DNA of 13,288 nt from Planctomycetota bacterium (GCA_022614705.1 JAKEIB010000270.1:1-13288), one strand, 5' to 3'. Positions 1 to 6,759 are shown, counted from the first letter of the stretch. Translations and numbers: made by a program. The notes: a model not told the origin generated them from the sequence alone.

Positions 1-65
1 CGTCCGAATAAATCTGCCACATCAAGAAGCTCGCAAACACCTGAATTTAAGGGATTCTCAACGAG

Positions 66-197
66 TCAATGTGTCAGATTTTTTGCGACGAGCCATAGTT
101 CCTCGTACTCTGCGACCGGTAGAAGAACGGCGACCTTGCGCCCTTCGCCGTCAGTCACAAACTGAGTCGTATCACCGATCATCATTCGAGGAACCAT
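66..197 (-). CDS. Small antitoxin-like protein (Phd/RelB style), 43 aa
   Basis: Reading the minus strand from ATG at 197 gives a 43-residue protein with the core FVTDGEGRKVAVLLPVAEYE (residues 13-32). A short beta strand, a charged turn, a hydrophobic strand and then a P-x-x-E-Y-E-E-L helix is the usual start of small Phd/YefM/RelB-like antitoxins (family knowledge). It is shorter than typical members (about 70-90 aa), so it may be truncated at the C-terminus; the TGA is at 66-68. It lies 71 bp downstream of aroB on the same strand and could be co-transcribed. No clear Shine-Dalgarno sequence is seen before ATG 197; two further ATGs at 180-185 are possible starts. No toxin gene is recognisable in the 65 bases left before the window edge. 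Function is inferred from the pattern only. Confidence 0.5.
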   Translation of the reverse strand: MVPRMMIGDTTQFVTDGEGRKVAVLLPVAEYEELWLVAKNLTH

Positions 198-268
198 TTT
201 CAAACGCGCGTCGAGATGTCTTCGCCCTCACTACAGTCTACCTTTTGCTGCTCGTTTCGACAATGCGT

Positions 269-1348
269 TCAGCCATGAAGCGAGGCCACGATATCGTCGG
301 TAGCCACATCCCGCACCAGCTCAACGTGCCCCATCCGCGTCGGCAGCACGAAGCGCAGCTTGCCGCGCTCGACTTTCTTGTCGCGGTACATCAGCTCGAT
401 TAGCTCGTCGCGATCGACGTCCGGGACGTCGAGCGGCAAACGGAACGCTTCCAATAGCACTCGCTGCCGTTCGACGAATGCCGCGTCTACGCGGCCCAAT
501 CGCTCAGATAGCCGGGCGGCGCACATCATGCCAATCGCCACGCCCTCGCCGTGTAACAACTGCTCGTAACCGGTGGCGGCTTCAAACGCGTGGCAGAACG
601 TGTGGCCGTAGTTAAGAATCGAACGAAGGCCCGTCTCTTCGCGCTCGTCCTGCTCGACCACGTCGGCCTTCAGCCGGCAACAGCGCTCGACGATGCGCGT
701 CAGCACGCTCGGCTCGCGATCGTTCACCGGCTCGATGTTTGCTTCGAGATACGCAAAAAAATCGGCGTCCTGAATCACGCCGTATTTCACGACCTCGGCC
801 AGCCCCGCGCGATACTCGCGATCGGGCAGCGACTGTAGCACGTCGACGTCGATCAGCACGCCGCGCGGCTGCCAGAACGCGCCGACCATGTTCTTCCCAC
901 CCGGCAAATTGATGCCCACTTTGCCGCCGACCGAGCTATCGACTTGGGCAAGCAGCGTCGTCGGAATCTGAACGAACCGCAGCCCGCGCCCAAACGTGGC
1001 CGCGACAAATCCAGCCAAATCGCCCACCACGCCGCCGCCCAGCGCCACGACGACCGACTTGCGATCCGCCCCCTCATCGAGCATCCGCTCCCAAAGTTCG
1101 GCCGCAACGTCCGACGACTTGCTTTGCTCGCCGGCCTCGATCACCAGAATGTCGACTTCGCACCCCAGATCGGCCAGCGGATCGGTCACCGTTTCGGTGT
1201 ACAAGCCGTCAACGTTCGAATCCGTGATTACAACCGCATGCGCGTCATCCGCCTCGGCATCGCAAAACTTGGCCGCCTCGGCCAGATTGCCGTTACCGAT
1301 CTCAATGTCGTAACTTCGCGGGCCGAGATTGACGTGGACGGTGGGCAT
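269..1348 (-). CDS. aroB: 3-dehydroquinate synthase
   Basis: Second enzyme of the shikimate pathway, cytosolic: converts DAHP to 3-dehydroquinate with NAD+ and a divalent metal. The 359-residue product has the usual family length. Visible motifs are the glycine-rich NAD-binding stretch GGGVVGDLAGF (104-114), IPTTLLAQVDSSVGGKVGIN (128-147), NMVGAFWQP (153-161), AEVVKYG (184-190), NYGHTFCHAFE (246-256) and LHGEGVAIGM (265-274). By family knowledge E185, H249 and H266 are the metal ligands, and all are present, so the enzyme should be active. It reads in the same direction as the small gene at 1720-1496, with 147 bp of purine/pyrimidine repeat between them. The ATG at 1348 gives an N-terminus (MPTVHVNLG-RSYDIEIG) that fits the family without extension. 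No other shikimate gene is in the window. Confidence 0.97.
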   Translation of the reverse strand: MPTVHVNLGPRSYDIEIGNGNLAEAAKFCDAEADDAHAVVITDSNVDGLYTETVTDPLADLGCEVDILVIEAGEQSKSSDVAAELWERMLDEGADRKSVVVALGGGVVGDLAGFVAATFGRGLRFVQIPTTLLAQVDSSVGGKVGINLPGGKNMVGAFWQPRGVLIDVDVLQSLPDREYRAGLAEVVKYGVIQDADFFAYLEANIEPVNDREPSVLTRIVERCCRLKADVVEQDEREETGLRSILNYGHTFCHAFEAATGYEQLLHGEGVAIGMMCAARLSERLGRVDAAFVERQRVLLEAFRLPLDVPDVDRDELIELMYRDKKVERGKLRFVLPTRMGHVELVRDVATDDIVASLHG

Positions 1349-1395
1349 GGGTGAGTCGTCGCGATCACTTATTCGTATCGTGTCAGATCAAAAAG

Positions 1396-1490
1396 TAGAG
1401 GGGGAGAGTGGGAGATAGGGAGAAGGGGAGACTCGACCACCGCACGTCTCGACCACCGCACGTCTCCCCGTCTCCCCGTCTCCCCCTCTT
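1396..1490. repeat. Purine-rich tract, two 16-bp tandem copies, and pyrimidine-rich tract
   Basis: On the plus strand about 35 bases are nearly all purine (1396-1430, GGGAGA-type units). Two perfect copies of CTCGACCACCGCACGT follow (1432-1447, 1448-1463), then CTCCCCGT twice plus CTCCCC (1464-1485). The purine and pyrimidine arms can pair imperfectly as GGGGAGA/TCTCCCC. It separates the small gene (ends 1496) from aroB (starts 1348). Confidence 0.85.
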
Positions 1491-1495
1491 CTTCC

Positions 1496-1720
1496 TCACG
1501 CTGTCACCCGCTCGATATCCTGCGGCGTCACCACGATCCGCCGGCAAAAGCCGGTGTGCGTCCGCACGTACTCGATGTGCGATGCCTGCTCCGGCGTCTG
1601 GTGCAGCAGCCGCTCCACGCGCGCCCGCTCGTTCGGCTCCCAGTCGTCGTACTCCTCCGGCCACTGGGTCTCAACCTCAACAATCAGCGCTTCGCGATAC
1701 GGATCGAATTTATCGGCCAT
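1496..1720 (-). CDS. Conserved small acidic protein, function unknown (74 aa)
   Basis: I do not know a function for this protein. The reading frame is open far upstream, but the ATG at 1720 is preferred because it starts MADKFDPYREALIVEVETQW, while the upstream extension is arginine-rich and runs antisense through the gene at 1877. The product has a clustered acidic middle (PEEYDDWEPNERARVE, 31-36 onward as PNERARVERLLH) and ends TGFCRRIVVTPQDIERVTA (56-74). From memory it resembles short planctomycete hypothetical proteins with the same DPYREAL and HTGFCR signatures. It is likely cytosolic and mostly helical. It precedes aroB on the same strand but is separated from it by a 147-bp repeat tract, so operon membership is uncertain. 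A GGCCTC hairpin begins 8 bp upstream of the start. Confidence 0.8.
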   Translation of the reverse strand: MADKFDPYREALIVEVETQWPEEYDDWEPNERARVERLLHQTPEQASHIEYVRTHTGFCRRIVVTPQDIERVTA

Positions 1721-1728
1721 GTTAAAAC

Positions 1729-1753
1729 TGTAGCTGGCCTCTATGAGGCCGGC
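1729..1753. repeat. GGCCTC-TAT-GAGGCC dispersed hairpin, minus orientation
   Basis: TGTAGCTGGCCTCTATGAGG followed by CCGGC; 6-bp arms at 1736-1741 and 1745-1750. It is the reverse complement of the element ends seen at 5281-5302 and 2571-2593, with a further copy at 12479-12493. Confidence 0.85.
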
Positions 1754-1794
1754 CGTTATGAGACTGGTTAAACAAGTGACTGCTCGCACACCGC

Positions 1795-1824
1795 TTACTC
1801 GCGTACTCGAACCGCCAGTATAAT
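1795..1824 (+). promoter_or_regulatory. Possible sigma70-type promoter for the gene at 1877
   Basis: A perfect TATAAT lies at 1819-1824, about 50 bp before the start codon. The upstream hexamer TTACTC (1795-1800) at 18-bp spacing is a weak match to TTGACA. The -10 is seen; its use is inferred. Confidence 0.35.
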
Positions 1825-1876
1825 GAACCCGCGCCGCCCCCAAAAGCCGCCCGCCGCTTGAAGCAAGGAACACCGC

Positions 1877-2398
1877 TTGTCGAACGCCTCCGGCAAACTC
1901 GTAATCATCGGCATCCTGGCAGCCGCCCTCGCCGCCGCCGGGACGAGTTGGTGGTTCCGCTATGCGGCCACAAATCGCGCCGCTCAGTTTTGGGGCCCGG
2001 GGACGGCGCGGCTGATTCGGGATGCGTCCACCGTCACGCTCACAGAGCAACAGAAATCCGCCGCCAATTGGAAGAACGGCGCCGGCGGAGAAGTCGCGAT
2101 CGATATTTCAACCGCGCGCGGCCTGACTCACCTCCGCAATGCGCTGTTGGAGGATCGCAGCTTCCTCTGGGATTCAAAGCCGCCCGAGTTCAGTCCTGTC
2201 GCTGGCTGGTTACTCCGTTTCAAAGACCCCACGACTGCGGATGAAGCCATCATCATTTTCATGAACGACTGCCGCTACGCTGCGTTAGTTGTCGCTGACA
2301 ATGATCTTATTCGGCCCATATCCTGTGAACCTATCGCCGCCGGCCTCCGCGAAATGTTCTCCGAACTCTCGTCAAAGCCAGCCGGCGCCGCGCGATAG
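1877..2398 (+). CDS. Membrane-anchored protein of unknown function (173 aa)
   Basis: No function is recognised. The chosen start is TTG at 1877, because AAGGAA at 1865-1870 gives a Shine-Dalgarno match six bases upstream and no in-frame ATG precedes the hydrophobic segment. Residues 8-26 (LVIIGILAAALAAAGTSWW) form one membrane helix or uncleaved signal, leaving about 145 residues outside the cytoplasm. The domain carries WGPGTARLIRDASTVTL (39-55), DISTARGLTHLRNALLED (75-92) and, near the C-terminus, a pair of cysteines in NDCRYAALV and RPISCEPIAAGLREMF that could form a disulfide. From memory, planctomycete proteins with the same GPxxARLIRDA and ARGLTHLRxALLED pattern are annotated as hypothetical. 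It stands alone, divergent from the gene at 1720 and about 240 bp before parA. Confidence 0.85.
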   Translation: MSNASGKLVIIGILAAALAAAGTSWWFRYAATNRAAQFWGPGTARLIRDASTVTLTEQQKSAANWKNGAGGEVAIDISTARGLTHLRNALLEDRSFLWDSKPPEFSPVAGWLLRFKDPTTADEAIIIFMNDCRYAALVVADNDLIRPISCEPIAAGLREMFSELSSKPAGAAR

Positions 2399-2498
2399 CA
2401 CCGCCAGCACGCCCTCGCATATCGCCTAGACTCACGCGGCCAGTCCCCTATAATCCGCCGCTCGACGGAGGATCGTAGTCTTGCCGTCGTTGATTCTG

Positions 2499-2635
2499 GC
2501 TAACAGCTAACAGTCCGTTGAAAAATGTTGTAGCCCGGGTCTGTGACCCCGGAATCCTCGACGAAAAGCCGGCCTCACAGAGGCCAGCCACAGTTTTTCA
2601 ACGGGCTGCTAACAGCTAAAGGCTTACAGCTTCGA
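2499..2635. repeat. Nested composite repeat upstream of parA
   Basis: Outer parts are heptamer tracts GCTAACA-GCTAACA (2499-2512) and four heptamer-like units (2608-2635) ending 2 bp before the parA ATG. Inside them, CAGTCCGTTGAAAAA (2511-2525) pairs with TTTTTCAACGGGCTG (2594-2608) with one mismatch. Inside that lie a GGGTCTGTGACCC hairpin (2537-2549) and a GGCCTC-ACA-GAGGCC hairpin (2571-2585). A related unit is at 5208-5302. A TATAAT at 2449-2454, ahead of this composite, could be a -10 box for parA but has no good -35. Confidence 0.85.
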
Positions 2636-2637
2636 TC

Positions 2638-3522
2638 ATGCGCAGCATCGCCATCATCAACCAGAAGGGCGGCGTCGGTAAAACGACGACCGCGGTGAAC
2701 CTCAGTGCCGCGCTGGCCCGCGCCGGACAGCGCGTCGGCGTCATCGACATCGACCCGCAGGCGCACGCCTCGCTCCACCTGGGCATCGACCCGCAGTCCA
2801 AGGCGCCGACCGTCTACGACCTGCTTACCGAAGAAACCCCCATCAGCGAAGTCTGGCAGCGAGCTGGAGGCTCTCAACCACGCCTCTTGCCGACAGCCGA
2901 CAGCCGACAGCCGACAGCCGAAGAAAATCTCGTCGTCGCCGCCTCGCACATCGACCTGGCCGCCGCCGAAGTCGAGCTGGCCGGCGTGGTGGGCCGCGAA
3001 GTGATCCTGCGCGACAAGCTCGCCGAAGCCGCCGACCAATTCGATTACGTGCTCATCGACTGCCCGCCGTCGCTCGGCATCCTTACGATCAACGCGCTGG
3101 CCGCGGTGGACGACGTATTTCTACCGCTGCAGCCACACTTCCTCGCGCTGCACGGCCTCTCGAAGCTGCTCAAAACGATCGGCCTCGTGAACGAGCGGCT
3201 CAACGATCGATTGCAGCTCGCCGGCGTCGTGCTGTGCCTGTACGAATCGGGCACGAAGCTCGCCGTCGAAGTGAGCAGCGACGTCGAGCAGTTCTTCCGC
3301 GAGGCCCGCAAGGGCGGCCGGGCGTGGAGCGCCGTGCGACTGTTCGAAACACGCATCCGCCGCAACATCCGCCTCGCCGAAGCCCCCAGTTTCGGCCAAT
3401 CGATTTTCCAATACGCGGCCAACTCGCCCGGCGCCGAAGACTACCGCGCCCTGGGCGGCGAAGTGCTCGCCTACTACGCCGGCCGCGCGATGCTCGAATC
3501 CACCGCCGCCCCCGCCGCCTAA
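2638..3522 (+). CDS. ParA/Soj-family ATPase with an inserted repeat segment
   Basis: P-loop ATPase of the ParA/MinD superfamily, which dimerises on ATP and binds DNA nonspecifically to segregate chromosomes, plasmids or other cargo. The 294-residue product has the deviant Walker A KGGVGKTTT (10-18, signature lysine K10), the A' motif DIDPQAHAS (37-45), Walker B-like VLIDCPPSLGILTINAL (138-154) and the C-terminal RIRRNIRLAEAPSFGQSI (239-256) typical of Soj-like proteins. It is about 40 residues longer than Bacillus Soj. Part of the excess is residues 77-95, encoded by a 7-bp tandem tract; on either side the text aligns with the family (YDLLTEETPISEVWQRAG before, ENLVVAASHIDLAAAEVEL after). No parB or parS-like site lies next to it, so it is an orphan here. 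The ATG at 2638 starts directly before the conserved IAIINQKGG and lacks a strong Shine-Dalgarno. Confidence 0.95.
   Translation: MRSIAIINQKGGVGKTTTAVNLSAALARAGQRVGVIDIDPQAHASLHLGIDPQSKAPTVYDLLTEETPISEVWQRAGGSQPRLLPTADSRQPTAEENLVVAASHIDLAAAEVELAGVVGREVILRDKLAEAADQFDYVLIDCPPSLGILTINALAAVDDVFLPLQPHFLALHGLSKLLKTIGLVNERLNDRLQLAGVVLCLYESGTKLAVEVSSDVEQFFREARKGGRAWSAVRLFETRIRRNIRLAEAPSFGQSIFQYAANSPGAEDYRALGGEVLAYYAGRAMLESTAAPAA
2890..2920 (+). repeat. 7-bp tandem repeat (CCGACAG x4.4) inside parA
   Basis: Four full copies of CCGACAG plus CCG lie within the parA coding region. The unit is a cyclic form of GCCGACA, close to the intergenic heptamers GCTGACA (5422-5428), and is the exact reverse complement of CTGTCGG at 6887-6893. 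It encodes about TADSRQPTAE. Confidence 0.95.
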
Positions 3523-3854
3523 TCCGTTTAGCCGCGACGCGCCACTGGAACGCGCTCTCCTGCCCCGTTCACTCGCAGCCCGGCCGCCCTCCATCCGTGC
3601 TGGCCGCCGCGAACGCAGCCCTCTCGCGCCGCACCGCGACAAGCTAGCATGGCTCAACGCCGCCACGGCTAATCAATACGCCTCCGCGACTCATCCACTC
3701 TGGCGAGTTTTGAATCTTGGCGAAGTTTCACTTCGCTCCAATCGATCTAGGCATAGCGTTTGCTCGCGCCATTCGGCTTCTCACTTCTGCGGTACCACGG
3801 CCCCGCGATCGTCGTCGCAGGACCACCTCAGCATTCGTGAAAGGAGACAAGCGA
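3523..3854. other. Gene-free stretch between parA and the PDZ gene
   Basis: No supported gene; open frames here are shadows on GC-rich DNA. It starts with GTTTAGCCGCGACGCG (3528-3543), a sequence found again inside the next gene. A 7-bp hairpin GCGAAGT-TTC-ACTTCGC lies at 3720-3736. A good Shine-Dalgarno AAAGGAGA at 3840-3847 serves the start at 3855. No convincing -35/-10 pair was found. Confidence 0.6.
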
Positions 3855-5189
3855 ATGTCCAGAATCTCAAACGCTTATGCATGGGCCAGCCTGACGTGCT
3901 TCGCGATCGCGCTGGCCGCCGTCGGCAATGCCTTTGCCCAGGAGGAGAGCCAACAAAGCCAAAGCGACCAGTCGCAGCAGCAGCAAGGCTCCGACGAACA
4001 ACAGAAAAACGAACAAAACGCTTCGCAATCCGAAACGCAATCGGACCAACAATCGGCCCAGAGCCAACAAGATCAAGATAGCGAGCAGCAAGCCCGACAG
4101 CGCGAACAGCAACAGCGTCAGCGACAACAACAGGTCCGTCAGCGCGACCGCGACGAATGGCCGCAGCCGAACCGCGACCAATTCGGCCGCGACTCGCTTG
4201 ATTTCCGCAGCGAGCCGCAATGGAGCGACGACTCCCGCCGCGACTACGAAGTTAGCCGCGACGCGGAGCCGAGCGCGCAATCCAGTCGCGACCAGCAAGC
4301 GGGCCTCGGCGTCAGCATCGTCAGCGACGGCCGCGAAGGCGTCGTCGTCTCGCGCGTCCATTCCGGCAGCCCGGCCCAAGGGATGGGCATCCGCGAGCGC
4401 GACCGCATTACGCAGGTCAACGGCCGCGAAGTGCGCTCCGTCGAGGACTTCATCTCCCAGATCCGCAACATGGATCCGGGCCAGCAGGTCGAGCTCGACA
4501 TCCGTCGCGCCGCCGCCGGCGAACAAACGGTCCGCGGCGAGCTCGCATCGCGCGACGAAGCACTCGCCGATCGCGGCCAGCGTGAACGGCTCGGACCGCA
4601 GCAAGGCCGCGACAGCTCGCAGACCAGCTACGAGGAAGAGCGCGGCGGCTACTCGCCCAGTCGCTCCGGCCAGATCAGCGCGAGCCGACTCGACCAGATC
4701 GAGCGGCAAGTCGATCGCCTGAGCCGCGAGCTCGACGAGCTGCGTTTCGTCCTCCAGGACATTCGCCGCCAGTCGGGCCAGCCGGGCCAGGCGACACAGT
4801 GGGACCGCGAGCGCACGGCCAGCTACGACGAATATCAGCGCACGCCGGATAGCCCGCGCCGCACGGCCGATCGCTGGCAAGGCGAAAACCGCTTCCGCCA
4901 GGCCGACCGCAGCCGCGGCGTCCTACGCCGCTCGGGTGACTTCGACAGCGGACAGCGCATCGAACGCTCACGCCAGATCGAAGGCCAAGGCGGCCAGCGC
5001 TCGACGCAGTCGGATCGCGGCTCCGAGTTTAACCGCGACGCGGAGCCGAGCGCGGACGACGGCCAGCGCAGCGAGTCCCAATATCGCGGCAACTTGGAGG
5101 GCGATCAGTCGCGTGACGCCGACGAAACCCGCGGCGGCGAAATCGGCGAAGTCCGCCAACACGTCGGCCCCGAAGACCTCAACGAATAA
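3855..5189 (+). CDS. Secreted Gln/Arg-rich protein with one PDZ domain (444 aa)
   Basis: The frame is open from 3717, but ATG 3855 is chosen because AAAGGAGA sits eight bases upstream and the product then begins with a classic signal peptide (MSRISNAYAW plus hydrophobic 11-24, cleavage likely after AFA28). Residues 29-100 are low-complexity Gln/Ser/Asp/Glu/Arg. Residues 149-230 form a PDZ domain: AGLGVSIVSDGREGVVVSRV, then GSPAQGMGIRERDRITQVNG (171-190) and SVEDFISQIRNMDPGQQVEL (195-213). Residues 277-305 (SRLDQIERQVDRLSRELDEL onward) look like a coiled coil. The rest is charged and probably disordered. There is no protease domain, so it is likely a periplasmic or exported scaffold rather than a DegP-like enzyme; the partner is unknown. 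The peptide RDAEPSA occurs at 135-141 and 394-400 and is encoded by a repeat shared with the upstream intergenic region. Confidence 0.88.
   Translation: MSRISNAYAWASLTCFAIALAAVGNAFAQEESQQSQSDQSQQQQGSDEQQKNEQNASQSETQSDQQSAQSQQDQDSEQQARQREQQQRQRQQQVRQRDRDEWPQPNRDQFGRDSLDFRSEPQWSDDSRRDYEVSRDAEPSAQSSRDQQAGLGVSIVSDGREGVVVSRVHSGSPAQGMGIRERDRITQVNGREVRSVEDFISQIRNMDPGQQVELDIRRAAAGEQTVRGELASRDEALADRGQRERLGPQQGRDSSQTSYEEERGGYSPSRSGQISASRLDQIERQVDRLSRELDELRFVLQDIRRQSGQPGQATQWDRERTASYDEYQRTPDSPRRTADRWQGENRFRQADRSRGVLRRSGDFDSGQRIERSRQIEGQGGQRSTQSDRGSEFNRDAEPSADDGQRSESQYRGNLEGDQSRDADETRGGEIGEVRQHVGPEDLNE
4251..4279 (+). repeat. GTTAGCCGCGACGCGGAGCC repeat inside the PDZ gene, copy 1
   Basis: Matches the start of the intergenic copy at 3528-3543 (one T shorter) and coding copy 2 at 5027-5054. 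It encodes EVSRDAEPSA. Confidence 0.8.
5027..5054 (+). repeat. GTTTAACCGCGACGCGGAGC repeat inside the PDZ gene, copy 2
   Basis: Shares CCGCGACGCGGAGCCGAGCG with coding copy 1 at 4251-4279. It encodes FNRDAEPSA. Confidence 0.8.
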
Positions 5190-5207
5190 CTAACTAGCTC
5201 CGAAATC

Positions 5208-5302
5208 TGTAGCTGGGGTCTGTGACCCCGGTCACGAAGTTTGTGGCTGCGGTCGATGCCCCCGAAGAGCGCAGCGAGCCGGCCTCATAGAGGCCAGCTA
5301 CA
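5208..5302. repeat. Composite repeat with TGTAGCTGG/CCAGCTACA ends
   Basis: A 95-bp unit ends in 9-bp perfect inverted repeats (5208-5216, 5294-5302). Inside are a GGGGTCTGTGACCCC hairpin near the left end and GGCCTC-ATA-GAGGCC (5281-5295) at the right. It has the same architecture as 2529-2593, with different middle DNA. It lies between the convergent PDZ gene and the beta-propeller pseudogene. Confidence 0.85.
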
Positions 5303-5306
5303 ATCC

Positions 5307-5384
5307 CTCTCCCTGTGAGGTGAGGGTTGGTCATCCAAACGGCGGCGGAGCCATTTGCCCCATCGGCAAGCTCCGCCGCCGTTT
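5307..5384. repeat. CTCTCCCT plus GGCGGCGGAGC hairpin; possible bidirectional terminator
   Basis: CTCTCCCTGTGAGGTGAGGG leads into a hairpin with perfect 15-bp arms AAACGGCGGCGGAGC (5337-5351) and GCTCCGCCGCCGTTT (5370-5384); an inner TTGCC/GGCAA extends the stem. The A- and T-ended arms between convergent genes would suit a terminator on either strand. A second copy of the same composite lies at 6661-6749. Confidence 0.8.
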
Positions 5385-5393
5385 GTATTGGCG

Positions 5394-5434
5394 ACTGAGG
5401 CCTGATGGCTGAAAGCTGACGGCTGACAGCTGTA
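5394..5434. repeat. Heptamer tract (GCTGACR type)
   Basis: About five 7-bp units: CCTGATG, GCTGAAA, GCTGACG, GCTGACA, then GCTGTA, preceded by ACTGAGG. It lies just past the 3' end of the beta-propeller pseudogene. Confidence 0.85.
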
Positions 5435-5490
5435 TTCTGGCCCTCGACTTTCGCCACGGCGAATCTTCGACTCGACCCTCGACTCTCCGC

Positions 5491-6477
5491 CTACTTCACC
5501 CGCACCAATTTCATGATCCGCCCCGACACATTCCAATCCTGCACGTAGAGATTTCCGTCCTTGTCCCAGTACGATCCGTGCGTACCGTTGAAAATTCCCT
5601 CGATCCACTTATCCTGCGGCACGTTGAAATTCATTCGCGTGGCTGGATCCGCGTTGTAGCCGAGCACGGCCACAATCGTGTTGTCCTTGTCGAGTACCAC
5701 GACCCGCCCGTGCAAATCCGTCACCGAAACATAGTCTCCCTGAATGGCGACCGCCGTCGGCATCCCCAGCCCGGTCACGACCTCTGCGATGAAATTCCCG
5801 TCGAGGTCATAGTGCAGCAGCCGACCCTTGGGCCCGTGGTTGCGATCGCAGATCAACAGTCGCGGCGGATCGTACCGCGTGTCGAGCGCCATGCCGTGGG
5901 CTGTGTGAAATTGCTTCAGCTCGTCCCCTTGCGATCCAAAGTGCTTGAGATACTTTCCTGTCTTGTCGAACTTGAAGATGTGGTCGCTCGCGTAGCCATC
6001 CGCGAGAAAGATGTCGCCGTCGGGTTGAACGCCTTCAGTTCAAGCCCGGACTCGGCCGGGTACTCCAGCTTCAATACGATCTCCCCGGTCTGGGCGTGGA
6101 ACTTGATTCCCTCGGCGTTGTTGTTTCGCGCGCCGTAAATGTACTCCTTCCCGTCCTCCTCGCGGATCTTCATGTCGTGAATCTGGGCATACTTGTCGCC
6201 CAAAAACGATTGAATCACCCGCCCCTCCGGCGAGAAAACTACAACGCCCTTCTGCGCGCTCGTATAGATAGATATTGCCCAATCGATCAACAACAACACT
6301 CCCATGCGTCGGCCCCAGCGCCGACTGCCCATCCGGCAACAACCCCCATCCCGGCACCGTCTCAAACGTCATCGCCCCAGCCCCCATCCGCACCGGCTTG
6401 GTCTCAGTCGCGGCTTGAACGGGCGGCGGCGCGAGAATCACGATTGCCGCAACAGCGTAAGCAAAACACTCTTTCAT
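5491..6477 (-). pseudogene. Secreted 6-bladed beta-propeller (NHL-repeat-like) gene, broken by two frameshifts
   Basis: Three segments on the minus strand join into one family-like protein of about 320 residues. ATG 6477, with GGGAG upstream, opens with signal peptide MKECFAYAVAAIVILAPPPV and runs through SALGPTHGSVVVDRLGNIY. A second frame continues TSAQKGVVVFSPEGRVIQSF to EYPAESGLELKAFNPTA. The first frame resumes at QPDGDIFLADGYASDHIFKF and ends at TAG 5491 with VSGRIMKLVRVK. Repeated PDG and DKDG turns mark propeller blades. The first lesion looks like an extra 4-bp ATAG unit (6264-6274). The second, near 6020-6040, is probably a small deletion. The indels together restore frame, but a TGA at 6040-6042 falls between them. 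By family knowledge these are exported proteins of unknown substrate in planctomycetes. A pseudogene or assembly errors are both possible. Confidence 0.85.
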
Positions 6478-6495
6478 GATGCAACTCCCGTCTAA

Positions 6496-6522
6496 TGTCA
6501 TTCTGAGCGCAGCGAAGAATCT
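6496..6522. repeat. TGTCATTCTGAGCGCAGCGA dispersed repeat
   Basis: One full copy (TGTCATTCTGAGCGCAGCGA then AGAATCT). By general knowledge this sequence is scattered in many unrelated bacterial genomes. It lies about 20 bp upstream of the beta-propeller pseudogene start. Confidence 0.8.
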
Positions 6523-6574
6523 ACTTCGCGGACGAACGTGGTTCGACTCACAACTAAACTCCGCCGCCCGACAT

Positions 6575-6749
6575 CCCTCTCCCCTTGACGGGGAGAGTCG
6601 GAGAGGGGTGACAACAAAAGCCCTCTCCCAATGGAAGAGGGAAGGGTGAAGGTGCATAATCCCTCTCCCTCCTAGGGAGAGGCTAGGTGAGGGTTCATCA
6701 CCAATCGGCGGCGGAGCAATTTGACCCTGGGCAAGCTCCGCCGCCGTTT
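6575..6749. repeat. CCCTCTCCC repeat cluster ending in a GGCGGCGGAGC hairpin
   Basis: Three modules of CCCTCTCCC...GGGAGAGG type (6575-6611, 6621-6652, 6661-6694) are followed by GAGGGTTCATCACCAA and a hairpin with 12-bp arms CGGCGGCGGAGC (6706-6717) and GCTCCGCCGCCG (6735-6746). The last module plus hairpin is the same composite as 5307-5384, but with the full CTAGGGAGAGGCTAGG segment that the other copy lacks. Confidence 0.85.
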
Positions 6750-6759
6750 CTAAAAGAGT

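Noticed and set aside
2890..2920. parA disrupted by the heptamer insertion
   Set aside because: The frame stays open through the insertion and all ATPase motifs follow it, so the gene is treated as intact.
3121..3666. Minus-strand ORF of 181 codons opposite parA
   Set aside because: Arg/Gly/Ala-rich shadow frame overlapping a well-supported plus-strand gene.
3867..4880. Long minus-strand open frame of 337 codons, hydrophobic
   Set aside because: It lies fully antisense to the PDZ gene; its Leu/Ala richness is the mirror of Gln/Arg/Ser codons, and the plus strand has signal peptide, Shine-Dalgarno and PDZ domain.
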